Positions 7,801-13,563 of a stretch of 13,563 nucleotides of DNA are shown here, one piece after another; the stretch's first letter is position 1; each line of letters starts with the position of its first letter. The stretch covers positions 1 through 13,563 of the forward strand of contig JAXIUW010114449.1 in assembly GCA_035591015.1 (NCBI GenBank), read 5' to 3'. The notes beneath the pieces are model-generated. The model ran no database searches. It was not told the DNA's origin and saw nothing but the letters and a program-made list of their open reading frames with translations. Made by a program: the position numbers and the translations under genes. This stretch comes from Cephalothrix simula. Its lineage: Eukaryota > Nemertea > Palaeonemertea > Archinemertea > Cephalotrichidae.

Positions 7801-10800
7801 AACTCTGTTTACTACAAACTGGTGCTAAATACTACTTACTAAATACCCCTTTTCTTGTTGTAAAGCTGCTTCCAAAACTTTTGGATCTACCTTATTGGGT
7901 TTATCAGCAACTGGGGCTGGAATTGGTACATTATTGGTACCCTTAGGTGGAACTCTGAAATACAGAACATTACAATCAATGTTTTTTAAATGAAAATGAA
8001 ATGAAATTCATATGGATAGAATATCTGGGATATTTTTAGTTTATAAAAGTTTGCTATAAAGTCAAATTAAGTGACTTTGTTTCGAGGCAAAATTCACCTC
8101 TAGATCCCTTTAATCGAAAATGTTATAGGGAGACTACAGAAAACAGAAGACAAAATTCCATGACTTTTTTCAGAAATTACCAGAGTAAGCGAAAATTTTT
8201 TTAGCAAAAAGTTGTTCGGGCAAAATTTGATTTTGGCCTAGAATTTTGGAAATTTCTCTGACATATCTAGGATCTGACCATTTTTGTAGTTCCTGACACT
8301 CCAACGACATTTTGCAATTCACTGACTTATTCAGGAATTCCAAAGCTCCATTTAGTACGACGAAAGAAAATAAATAAAGAAGTACTACATGTACCCCATT
8401 TTTCTCGTTAATCATTTTCTTTTTCAACAAAATTATTGGTTATTGATATATCGGAAGCTCTTTTTTAATAAGCGATTGGTTTTCAATTAGGTAAACGATT
8501 TATTTCATTCTCGAATGTTTTGGTCTTGTTGCTAAGTAGAAGCGATTTGTCCGTATTAGCTTTCCTAGCTAAAGAAAACACATAATATATTAAAATTCTT
8601 TACATTTTCTCGAGTCCAGGAAATTCCAAATAAAATTTCTCACGTCTGTCACGTTAATATTTTGTTATGTTTTGAGACAAATTGAATTAAAACATGAGTC
8701 CCACTACCAATATAGGCCATGCAAAACTAAACTGAAAAGCAAAAATACATCTACCATTTCTATACCAGTATAGCATTATATATGATTCGAGAATTCCGCA
8801 TCGAATCGCTCTCCAAACCGTTTAATAATATTTATAATTACAAGATCAATATTAATTGTCGTGATTTTATCCTTTATTTGGTATTTACTCATTGATATAA
8901 ACAAAAAAAAAACTTGCTTTTAATTTCACTCATTTTTTGTTTATTTGCACAAAGTTTTTAACCCCAATACATGAGTCGTGATCGGTAACTACTGAACTAG
9001 GCTGATTTGTCGATAAATTGAAGTGTCTTTGCTGACACGTTCACGTGATAAAATCATGACACAAAATCAATACGTAATTAATCGACTGGAGTACTTCTTA
9101 TTACGGGAGTCAAATAGAAAAGGGCCACCCGCTACACAAATTAGTTACGCGGACAATAAAATATTTTCTAACCATATAAGGAAGTGTTGTATTGAGGGTT
9201 TAATTTTTACAGTTCCAAAGTGGTCACGTGATGAAAAAGTTCTAATACCACTACAGATCGTGTAATTATAGATACAATTTATTTTAAGATGTGAAAAAAA
9301 ATAAAACTTGAAAACGGACATGTAACATGAAAAAAGCCATCATTAAAGAAACCAGGCCAATAAGAAGCGAAATTTTAGGCATAGCATCGGGACCTGTTAT
9401 TTCACAACACCTTTATGATCCTTTATTGTATCGCAAGTTTTTTCGTTTCAACTCTGTCCGCGACAAATCGTTTCCGGTTTCTATCAAATGCAGTCGGTTT
9501 TATTAGCCGAATTTATCCCGCTTACTTTTAGTCTGTTAGTAATGGAAACCGGAAGTGAATTTTTCGTGGACAGAGCTAAAACGAAAAACCTGCGATACAA
9601 TAGGTGTTGCGAAATAATATGTACCGATATCGGGCTAAATGATTTCAAACGACGAAAATATGCCAATGCCGCGGAAAAACCACTTACATCTAGCTGCTAA
9701 AATTTTTAAAACCCTATAATCTAAAGACAGAACTGTCAATCGGCCTATTTATTGAATAAGCTATTTGGTTAGACTGGGGGGGAAAATAGAGAAAAGCTAT
9801 AAATTGTTTTTTTTTAAAATAATATTAAAATTTATTTCAATGATACTTCCCCTACAACATATTATGAAAATGGTTGTTACGATTCTAATTATCATTATCA
9901 AAAATCAATATTTGTATTTACCTTTACTACATCCGAAACTTTGTAAACATAACAAGACCTTGGATACAGTGGATACCAAGCAAGGTTACACTTTAGTATC
10001 GACACGCAATGCTATAAAGATTTTTTTCAAACTAAAACATGAAAATAAGTTTTGTACTTATGAATGAACAGGTTTTGGTAGGAGGAAATTTCTATGATCA
10101 TTAAGTCTGAGATTTTAGCTAATTTATCATTATTATCCAGAAAAAAATTGAAAGTTTTGAAAAAAGCAGAATTAATATTTTTACAAAAGCAATATTGAGA
10201 CTGCTACCAGAAAAAGAGTATAAAAATTACCCCTCCATAAGATTTAAGATCTGTAAAAGTACCTGATATATAAAGCTAATAGAGAAAAAAATAAAAATTG
10301 AACCGAGTTTTACCTGTGATGATCCCAACCCATATGCCGCGGCGACGCCCAAGTTGGTTTTTGAAAATCGTAAGGGCTGAGAGAAATAGAAAAACAAAAA
10401 ATTACCTATCAGTTATATGAGTTGGTAATGTTGGATCTATTGTTGCAATACTATAACTCCAACCAAAGTCATCGCTCCCGCTGGGCAAATAGGCCCGCTT
10501 ATACATTCGCCTAGGCATTATATCCAAGTGTTACGTTTCACACAATTTTTTAAATAAAAAAAACAGAAGTACCCATTTCCTAAAATTCTCACGTCGCTAA
10601 CGAATCTTTCACTCTAGCAACGGGGAGTTAACTTAAGAACATATACCAGAAGTTAAAATCTTTCCTTAGAATTACTCCCCATGTTTACCAAGCACAAGAA
10701 ATGCAAATTTACTTTACAGTACCAAAAGCGAACAGTTAAGCTTTGGCCATTTCATTGACATAAGCTAAATATTTTATATACAAAGTCAGGATAAAATTTT

Positions 10801-12600
10801 GTTCATTGGCATTTGGCAAAACACCAAATCATGCAGTGACCAGTAGTATGAAATTGAAATAGTTTTTAAAATGTGAATACGTTGTACGGTTCTTTGAATG
10901 GTCTGGCGCCCACTAAGTTCATAATACCTTATTAAATAAAATATGGTTTGAATCAATTTTACTAAAAAACAGAAAATTATGATATGTTTGTGATAAAAAA
11001 ATTTCAAGGATACCGTGTTGATTACTTATCGGAAACACGTCTGTTTCAAGGTCGATCTCCACGTAGTATTCGTGACTACTGACTAATGAATCGTAAAAAT
11101 TCTAAGATTGATCAAAATTAGTACGCGATCAACAGATCAATGCCAAAGTGAATATTTACTGACAAGATTGAAAACAATTATAATGAATGCACATATGTTG
11201 ATGTTGTGTTGTAGGGTGTTCGTATGTGCGTTTCTTACATTCTTAGTAATAACCAAGGGGAGCGTACAAGGGGGCTGCAAGGTTTTTTCCGGGAAATTTG
11301 GCTCTTCAGGGAGTTTTTAAAAGCGCTTCCATTCAACATATTCCAAATCTCAAATGCTCAAGGGCTGCAATATGGTCTTTTCTGTTTATAAAAAAAAAAC
11401 CCCATCCTCAGTTAATAAGCCTTTCACCACTAAAACTCCATTCTTTTCAGCCCGTTTTCTGTCCCGTTTCGCTAGAAATTCTGATCCCCTAAGCTGCTAA
11501 ATATCGATTTGTTTGTTCGGAATGACGTCATACACAAAACTTCAGTTTCATATTCCAATTTACTTCATGTGTCAAAAATGTACAAAAGGTAATCACTGAT
11601 GAATTAAGTTGTCAGAATATACGGATTCTTGTATTTATAGCAGGTATCATTACAACGTTTCATTTTGACGGAAGCACGCATGCGCGTGATAACTTCCAGC
11701 ATTCCAAAATCTATATTTAACAGCTTAGAGGTTCTGAATTTGTATTGAAAGACCGGGGTAGAAAATTGGCTTTAGAGAATGGAGTTTTAAGGGTGAAACA
11801 CTTGATATATTCTGATGGGAATTTTTAAAACGACAGCAAAGATCCTATTGCAGTCCAAGAGCATCATTCTCAGCTCAGATCTGATTCCACAAAATGATGA
11901 CGGAGGAAGAGAGTAGTCTGTGTTGAGGATGCAAGAGCATATAAGATTCGGAATATGTTGAATGGAAAAACGCTTAAAAAATCCCTGAAGTTGCGTTAAT
12001 TTCCTGGAAAAAACCTCGCAATCACCTTGTTTTTAGCGAGCATTTTTATGGTAAGTTTAGGTTTTATTTTTTGGTATGAACTTTTTCTAAAGGTCTCCTT
12101 GCACACGATGAACTTTTCAATCAAAAATTCTTTGTGAAAAATTCATTACTTAGTATTAAGAACTGTTAATGTTATGCATACATTTCATTTTTCTCTAGCC
12201 ACTTGTAAATTCCAAAATTTTGTTCATGCTTTGAACTTTGAAGCTAAGTTTTAAGTGAGAGGTGATATATGATTATTCAGGATTATTTCATCAGTTTTGT
12301 ACTTCGCAAAAATCAGCGGATTTCATTCATGAATGACTACGTCAAATGACGTAACGAAGGGTTTTGCCAAATAAGGTAAAATCCAAATACTACTCCCAGG
12401 TGTGAGCCTGGACAGTACAGTGGACAATTTGAATGATTTTATATTTCAAAATAGAGAATAAGAACCGAAATACATTCTTACCCTGCAGCATCGTAATCCA
12501 CTACATACTTTAATTTTCCTGCAACAATTTTTGCCTTCACAGGTGGGGTGAAGTGGTTTCCAAATGGTGCCTGAGGAGGTGCTTCTCTAGGGAGGGCCAT
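1728..12600 (-). CDS. C1orf87: Eight-exon C1orf87-like (CREF) EF-hand protein gene, 3' end outside the window
   Basis: This is a spliced minus-strand gene. Coding exons are 12600-12482, 10510-10406, 10376-10314, 7954-7840, 6727-6674, 4757-4182, 2801-2545 and 1823-1728, totalling 1385 nt (461 codons plus 2 nt). All introns are GT-AG and all phases match. Seen in the protein: a short basic-hydrophobic N-terminal segment (PVKAKIVAGKLKYVV, about residues 20-34), a Pro-rich and acidic linker, an Asn/Gly/His/Gln-rich stretch (about 190-240), a helical ELK-type segment with a degenerate EF-loop (FDKNLSG, about 323-329), and a second EF-like unit ending INYERLISFL. From memory, vertebrate C1orf87 has the same order: an N-terminal VKIIG-like motif, a variable linker, an RRELK helix, an SG loop, then VNYEKLLWFL. 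The family is a poorly studied, predicted calcium-binding group; any ciliary role is only an inference. The C-terminal EF-hand region is not in the window. Homology is moderately sure and the exon chain is quite sure. Confidence 0.72.
1824..2544 (-). other. Intron 7
   Basis: This 721-bp GT-AG intron lies between exons 7 and 8. Its middle and right part (about 2130-2405) is the GC-richer dispersed repeat described separately. From 1830 to 2100 it is plain AT-rich sequence with nothing recognisable. Confidence 0.6.
2130..2405. repeat. Dispersed repeat with hairpins, full copy
   Basis: This GC-richer block stands in an AT-rich intron. Parts recur in the window: TGGCAAAACTGAGA (2237-2250) at 4941-4954; CCGCATGGCGGGGA (2294-2307) and GTAAAACGACG (2316-2326) at 5542-5555 and 5569-5579 in the same order; and 2356-2405 (CGGGTA...AAGCCAT...TTTTCCATCCATTTGTG) at 13265-13315. 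It also contains stems such as GAAGGCGGGGATA against TTATCCCCAACCTTC (about 2144-2205). It has no coding frame and the family is unknown. Confidence 0.6.
2545..2801 (-). CDS. C1orf87: Exon 7: second EF-hand-like unit and charged linker
   Basis: Minus strand. The acceptor TTTTTTACAG ends at 2802 and the donor GTAAAT begins at 2544. The 257 nt enter in phase 0 and leave with two bases of a Gly codon. The exon opens IYLPQQLLRLLAAHF, then VVGPEAYGYINYERLISFL. This is the entering helix, a loop without acidic calcium ligands, and the exiting helix of an EF-like unit, matching the VNYEKLLWFL feature I recall in vertebrate C1orf87. Then comes a charged, probably helical region (SKDAREEELRRSQMEQAHAQ) and an unstructured end (DDYRQPH). 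Together with the end of exon 6 it forms one EF-hand pair. Confidence 0.8.
2979..2993 (-). promoter_or_regulatory. CTCF-like motif
   Basis: The minus strand reads CCGCTAGGGGGCGCC, which agrees closely with the conserved CTCF core (CC-x-C-x-AG-GGGGCGC). It sits inside an intron. The same motif also occurs inside transposons of many animals, so this may be repeat-derived rather than a functional insulator. Confidence 0.3.
3415..3622. mobile_element. Two adjacent palindromes, foldback or MITE
   Basis: The first pair is TTATAAAGCAATAT (3415-3428) and its perfect inverse (3497-3510). Directly next, ACAGTTATTCGACG (3512-3525) starts an almost complete palindrome ending CGTCGAATAACTGT at 3622, with arms of about 45 bp including GTGCAATATGA and GCAGTTA. 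The apex is GC-rich (CGGCGCTGCGCGCCTCGG). No target duplication is obvious and no frame is coded. These may be one composite element or two neighbouring ones. Confidence 0.6.
4182..4757 (-). CDS. C1orf87: Exon 6: low-complexity linker and first EF-hand-like unit
   Basis: Minus strand. This is the longest exon: 576 nt, 192 codons, phase 0 both ends. The acceptor TTTTTTTCAG ends at 4758 and the perfect donor CAG/GTAAGT begins at 4181. It starts NTETVPAYSSNINPYPVV, then has a polar tract rich in Asn, Gly, His and Gln, then PPTPPNESNYVTKRF. The C-terminal part has helical segments (NEEARLMAVVAKELKMGRV, QSKLKDLYVEMTNFDKNLSG). Compared with a canonical 12-residue EF loop, DKNLSGIEPFEN keeps D1, N3, S5 and G6 but has Glu at position 8, where a hydrophobic is usual, and lacks the final Glu. 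Human C1orf87 shows, from memory, a similarly degenerate D-x-x-x-S-G loop after an RRELK helix. Codons stay open throughout and there is no sign of pseudogenisation. Confidence 0.82.
4941..5579. repeat. Second, interrupted copy of the dispersed repeat
   Basis: TGGCAAAACTGAGA (4941-4954) and the CCGCATGGCGGGGA plus GTAAAACGACG part (5542-5579) match 2237-2326 in order and orientation. They are separated here by the MITE at 4968-5534. Removing the MITE leaves a spacing close to that of the copy at 2237-2326, so the repeat was there first. Confidence 0.55.
4968..5534. mobile_element. Young 567-bp MITE with 62-bp terminal inverted repeats
   Basis: The terminal repeats 4968-5029 and 5473-5534 start ACCGAGAT-ACCCATATC and differ at only one position in 62, so the insertion is recent or conserved by gene conversion. 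Similarity continues weakly inward (CTGTGGTAT on both sides). TA flanks both ends (4966-4967 and 5535-5536), which fits a Tc1/mariner-type target duplication. The interior has no transposase-like frame; the 88-codon minus-strand frame at 5030-5296 looks incidental. Confidence 0.8.
6674..6727 (-). CDS. Exon 5 (54 nt) of the C1orf87-like gene
   Basis: Minus strand. The acceptor AATTTTTCCACAG ends at 6728 and the donor GTAATT begins at 6673. It is 54 nt, phase 0 at both ends, and encodes KDPDEGSSHEEENPPTEK, a strongly acidic linker. It stands out from the surrounding AT-rich intron by base composition and codon-like structure. Phase 0 on both sides agrees with exon 4 upstream and exon 6 downstream. 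Confidence 0.7.
6990..7025 (-). CDS. Candidate small exon between exons 4 and 5
   Basis: Minus strand. The 36-nt stretch encodes RTVESIPPENKQ and ends at a fair donor (AAGCAG before GTAACAG, 6989-6983). Read from AAG/CGG it is phase 0 at both ends, exactly what exons 4 and 5 require, and its acidic, Pro-containing residues resemble exon 5. The open frame continues upstream into the inverted-repeat element at 7034-7367, so an alternative acceptor is the CAG at 7040-7038 (exon 6990-7037). Neither acceptor has a good pyrimidine tract. It could be a genuine exon, one damaged by the insertion, or chance. Confidence 0.33.
7025..7376. mobile_element. Foldback element with 9-bp target duplication (7034-7367)
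   Basis: The ends TAGCCTGGTTCCCT (7034-7047) and its inverse (to 7367) open arms of about 115 bp that share TTTTCTGGATAACGATAAGA, CTATGAACCTTTCCGGTTAC and CGGATAGTCAAATGAC. A divergent patch sits between the first two blocks. The flanks GCTTATCTC (7025-7033) and GCTTATCCC (7368-7376) match at 8 of 9 bases. A 9-bp duplication with long inverted arms is typical of Mutator-like (MULE) non-autonomous elements. The loop is short (about 7150-7245) and non-coding. Confidence 0.7.
7377..7570 (-). mobile_element. tRNA-derived SINE
   Basis: On the minus strand the head contains an A-box-like GTGTAGGATAGAGCG (7561-7547) and a B-box-like GGGTTCTATTTCC (7522-7510), in tRNA order and spacing, preceded by GTG. 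A longer non-tRNA body follows (TGAAGACAAAGCAGTGCATG ... GGCTAAGTAAGGGATAAG). The tRNA part is too decayed to fold as a working tRNA. This is the typical plan of a SINE; the body family is not recognised with certainty. Its 3' tail runs straight into the target site of the foldback element. Confidence 0.6.
7840..7954 (-). CDS. Exon 4 of the C1orf87-like gene
   Basis: Minus strand. The acceptor CTGTATTTCAG ends at 7955 and a consensus GTAAGT donor begins at 7839. The 115 nt start with one base, completing AGA (Arg) with the AG of the previous exon, and end on a codon boundary. The encoded residues run VPPKGTNNVPIPAPVADKPN, then KVDPKVLEAALQQEKGYL: a Pro-rich linker followed by a short predicted helix. 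Unspliced read-through meets a TAG four codons past the donor, which supports splicing there. Confidence 0.75.
7955..10313 (-). other. Intron 3
   Basis: This 2359-bp GT-AG intron lies between exons 3 and 4, phase 2. It contains the palindromic MITE at 9369-9646. It also has an 86-codon minus-strand frame at 8170-8430 and an 80-codon plus-strand frame at 9023-9265; neither fits the splice phases or a known family, so both are treated as chance. The remainder is AT-rich. Confidence 0.6.
9369..9646. mobile_element. Palindromic MITE, about 278 bp
   Basis: The left arm (GAAATTTTAGGC..., from 9369) and right arm (to 9646) are inverse copies sharing TTATTTC-CAACACC, TATTGTATCGCA-GTTTTTCG, TCTGTCC-CGA and CTTCCGGTTTC-like blocks over about 110 bp. 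The left arm carries about 10 extra bases near 9413. The loop is about 9490-9538. It has no coding frame, and no clear target duplication is seen. Confidence 0.6.
10314..10376 (-). CDS. Exon 3 (63-nt micro-exon) of the C1orf87-like gene
   Basis: Minus strand. A strong pyrimidine-rich acceptor (TTTTTCTATTTCTCTCAG) ends at 10377, and the donor GTAAAA begins at 10313. The 63 nt enter and leave in phase 2 and encode PYDFQKPTWASPRHMGWDHH, plus an Arg codon completed by exon 4. The segment is clearly GC-richer than its flanks. Its phase lets it follow exon 1 or exon 2. A branch-site-like ACTGAT lies at the very end of exon 2, about 32 nt before this acceptor. I do not recognise a domain here; it is part of the variable N-terminal linker. 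Confidence 0.6.
10377..10405 (-). other. 29-bp intron-like spacer between exons 2 and 3
   Basis: The minus strand reads GTAATTTTTTGTTTTTCTAT then TTCTCTCAG: a donor, an almost pure pyrimidine tract and an acceptor in 29 nt. Its length is not a multiple of three, and unspliced reading meets TAA at once. It is shorter than the usual minimum animal intron, so it may instead be the acceptor tract of exon 3 used against exon 1. Confidence 0.5.
10406..10510 (-). CDS. Exon 2 (possibly alternative) of the C1orf87-like gene
   Basis: Minus strand. The exon begins after CCTAG (10511-10512) and ends with AG before donor GTAATT at 10405. It is 105 nt, entering and leaving in phase 2, so it fits between exon 1 and either the next exon or exon 4. 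It encodes a GC-richer, protein-like stretch including LPSGSDDFGWSYSIATIDPT and LPTHITD. The acceptor is weak because it lacks a strong pyrimidine tract; CCCAG at 10490-10486 is a second acceptor in the same frame. An ATG at 10518 with an in-frame TAA four codons upstream would also allow this to be an alternative first exon. Only 29 bp separate it from the next exon, which makes ordinary joining of the two doubtful. Confidence 0.6.
10511..12481 (-). other. Intron 1
   Basis: This 1971-bp GT-AG interval lies between exons 1 and 2, phase 2. It contains the long inverted repeat at 11266-12030. It also includes an ATG at 10518 that could start an alternative first exon. The parts 10560-11260 and 12035-12475 are AT-rich; a CRE-like ATGACGTA motif with an inverted ACGTCA lies near 12338-12354. 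Confidence 0.6.
11266..12030. mobile_element. 765-bp inverted-repeat element with unequal arms
   Basis: The left arm 11266-11466 and right arm 11754-12030 are inverse copies sharing ACAAGG, AGGTTTTTTCC-GGAAATT, CTTCAGGGA-TTTTTAA, CCATTCAACATATTCC, CTGCAATA-G and AAAACTCCATTCT blocks. The similarity is clear but diverged. The right arm is 76 bp longer. The centre (11467-11753) is unrelated and includes an ATGACGTCAT site at 11522. It has no transposase. This is an old non-autonomous DNA element or inverted duplication. Confidence 0.6.
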
Positions 12601-12615
12601 TATGAACCAGTCACT
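12482..12615 (-). CDS. C1orf87: Exon 1 of the C1orf87-like gene (start codon at 12600)
   Basis: Minus strand. The acceptor CCTTTTTTCAG ends at 12616, followed by 15 nt of probable 5' UTR and ATG at 12600-12598 in good context (A at -3, G at +4). The encoded start is MALPREAPPQAPFGNHF, then PVKAKIVAGKLKYVVDYDAA. The exon ends after two bases of a Gly codon (GG) at a GTAAGA donor (12481-12476), so it is phase 2. The KIVAGKLKYVV segment resembles the VKIIGSKHFQYLV segment near the N-terminus of human C1orf87, as I remember it. The 15 bases before ATG contain no in-frame stop, so a start in an upstream exon cannot be excluded. The intron-like acceptor implies at least one more 5' exon above 12616. 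Confidence 0.72.
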
Positions 12616-13062
12616 CTGAAAAAAGGTAAAATGTTTTGGTAAAAATAAAAATGGAGAAGTAAAAAAAAGCAAGCAATCTTGCTTAAAGTTCAAAACAACT
12701 CTCGTAACGCTAATTGTTTGGGTTTAAGTACACTACTGCGAAATATTACAGAATAAAAAGATCATAATTTAATAAGTAATGCCAATGCAATGTTTCAAGA
12801 CGAAGCAATAATTTTGCTTCACCAATATCAGTTATAGCTAACTGGAAACACGAAACGGAACACGAAAATTCCATGAGTGAAAAATCCACTCAAACCAATA
12901 TCCCAGAAAAGATCTGGGCTTTGATACTGGTGTGGCCGAGATAAAAGTACGTATAGGGATTTTTGTCCCACTTGTATAAGATATATATATACTGCTAATG
13001 GACAAGCGAGAATGGATATTTAACACAGAGTTTATCAATTAGCAGAATTCAATATACAATAA

Positions 13063-13098
13063 CGGATTTAAATAGGCCTATTGCCCCTATTTAATCCG
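13063..13098. repeat. Small hairpin
   Basis: CGGATTTAAATAGG (13063-13076) pairs with CCTATTTAATCCG (13086-13098), with one bulged base and a 9-base loop. There is no T-run typical of a terminator and the context is eukaryotic, so it is probably a transposon remnant. Confidence 0.45.
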
Positions 13099-13264
13099 AT
13101 TTTTGACATAACTCGAGTATCGTACCTTCAATAATTTATTGTTCGACAGGTTTATGATAATTTTATGACCACACAATTAACAGGAACATGTAAGAAGAAA
13201 CAAAGGTGAAAAGTGCCCCAAATAAAATTGGAAAAGCTTAACTTGACGTGAGAAATGTGTTAAC

Positions 13265-13315
13265 CGGGTAACTAACTTTAAGCCATGCCTCAACCAATTT
13301 TTCCATCCATTTGTG
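13265..13315. repeat. Third fragment of the dispersed repeat
   Basis: CGGGTA-CT-AC-T-AAGCCAT-CCT-AACCAA followed by TTTTCCATCCATTTGTG matches 2356-2405 in the same orientation, with a handful of substitutions and one extra T. The match ends abruptly at 13315, so this may be the real end of the unit. Confidence 0.6.
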
Positions 13316-13563
13316 TATAAATATTACGCTAACAGCGCTGAGGGCCCCGAAAATCAATTTTAAAAATTTTTTGAAATTTTTTTATTATCCTATTTTACCC
13401 ACCGCCTTTAAATATAGTGTTAGGCAACATTTATAAGTATACACAATAGTATAGATAAATTGGCCACACGGTTTTAATGAGGCTAAAAAATGCCCCCCCC
13501 CCTCCGCGAAAATCTCCGAAGTGGGGACCCTGACCCCCTTGACCCATATATATTCTGAATCCT

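Larger units (their letters stand above)
6728..7839 (-). other. Intron 4 (perhaps split by the candidate exon)
   Basis: This 1112-bp GT-AG interval lies between exons 4 and 5, phase 0. It contains the exon candidate at 6990-7025, the foldback element at 7034-7367 and the SINE at about 7377-7570. The parts 6728-6985 and 7575-7839 are AT-rich with nothing named. Confidence 0.6.
12616..13563. other. Upstream intron or 5' flank
   Basis: The CAG acceptor at 12616-12618 suggests this is intron between a 5' non-coding exon and exon 1, but I cannot place that exon. The region contains a hairpin (13063-13098), a dispersed-repeat fragment (13265-13315) and a C-rich run (13493-13503). No coding exon is supported here. 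Confidence 0.4.

Noticed and set aside
8079-8143. Segment with an excellent acceptor (TTCTGTTTTCTGTAG) and a GTGAAT donor on the minus strand
   Set aside because: All three frames between the two sites contain a stop, so it cannot be a coding exon of this gene.
8170-8430. 86-codon minus-strand frame (…MSLECQELQKWSDPRYV…) with a GTAATT donor-like site at its end
   Set aside because: It would leave in phase 1, which does not fit exon 4, and it has no good acceptor. Several frames of similar length occur by chance in this window. I do not recognise the peptide.
9023-9265. 80-codon plus-strand frame
   Set aside because: It has no recognisable family, lies in the antisense direction within an intron, and has no supporting signals.
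9484-9700. Overlapping open frames on both strands
   Set aside because: They fall in the arms of the palindromic MITE, which explains the open frame on both strands.

Overview
The window looks like AT-rich nuclear DNA from an animal, probably a marine invertebrate. The case for this is a spliced gene with GT-AG introns of about 0.7-2.4 kb, a protein that resembles an animal-specific EF-hand family, and introns full of small palindromic DNA transposons plus one tRNA-derived SINE. There is no operon, Shine-Dalgarno site or long open frame that would suggest a prokaryote. The sequence does not settle the phylum.

One gene, on the minus strand, fills nearly the whole window. I assembled it by matching splice sites and intron phases. 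Reading 5' to 3' on the minus strand, the coding exons are 12600-12482, 10510-10406, 10376-10314, 7954-7840, 6727-6674, 4757-4182, 2801-2545 and 1823-1728. Every junction keeps one open frame. Together they give about 461 residues, and the 3' end lies outside the window. The N-terminus and the two degenerate EF-hand-like units in the large exons resemble vertebrate C1orf87 (carcinoma-related EF-hand protein, CREF). That assignment comes from remembered family features, not from a search. The remaining C-terminal EF-hand units expected for the family would lie left of position 1. Two further small exons, at 6990-7025 and 574-609, are possible but uncertain.

The introns hold, from left to right: a TA-flanked palindromic MITE (112-353), a 31-bp minisatellite (935-1011), a dispersed repeat (2237-2405, with relatives at 4941-5579 and 13265-13315), a CTCF-like motif (2979-2993), paired palindromes (3415-3622), a very young TA-flanked MITE with 62-bp inverted repeats (4968-5534) nested in an older repeat, a foldback element with a 9-bp target duplication (7034-7367) abutting a SINE (about 7377-7570), another palindromic MITE (9369-9646), and a 765-bp inverted repeat (11266-12030) whose left arm has lost 76 bp.

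The points most worth checking are the two exons at 10314-10376 and 10406-10510, separated by only 29 bp, and the possible exon at 6990-7025 whose 5' edge coincides with a transposon target site. I saw no ordinary tRNA, rRNA, CRISPR array or transposase gene.
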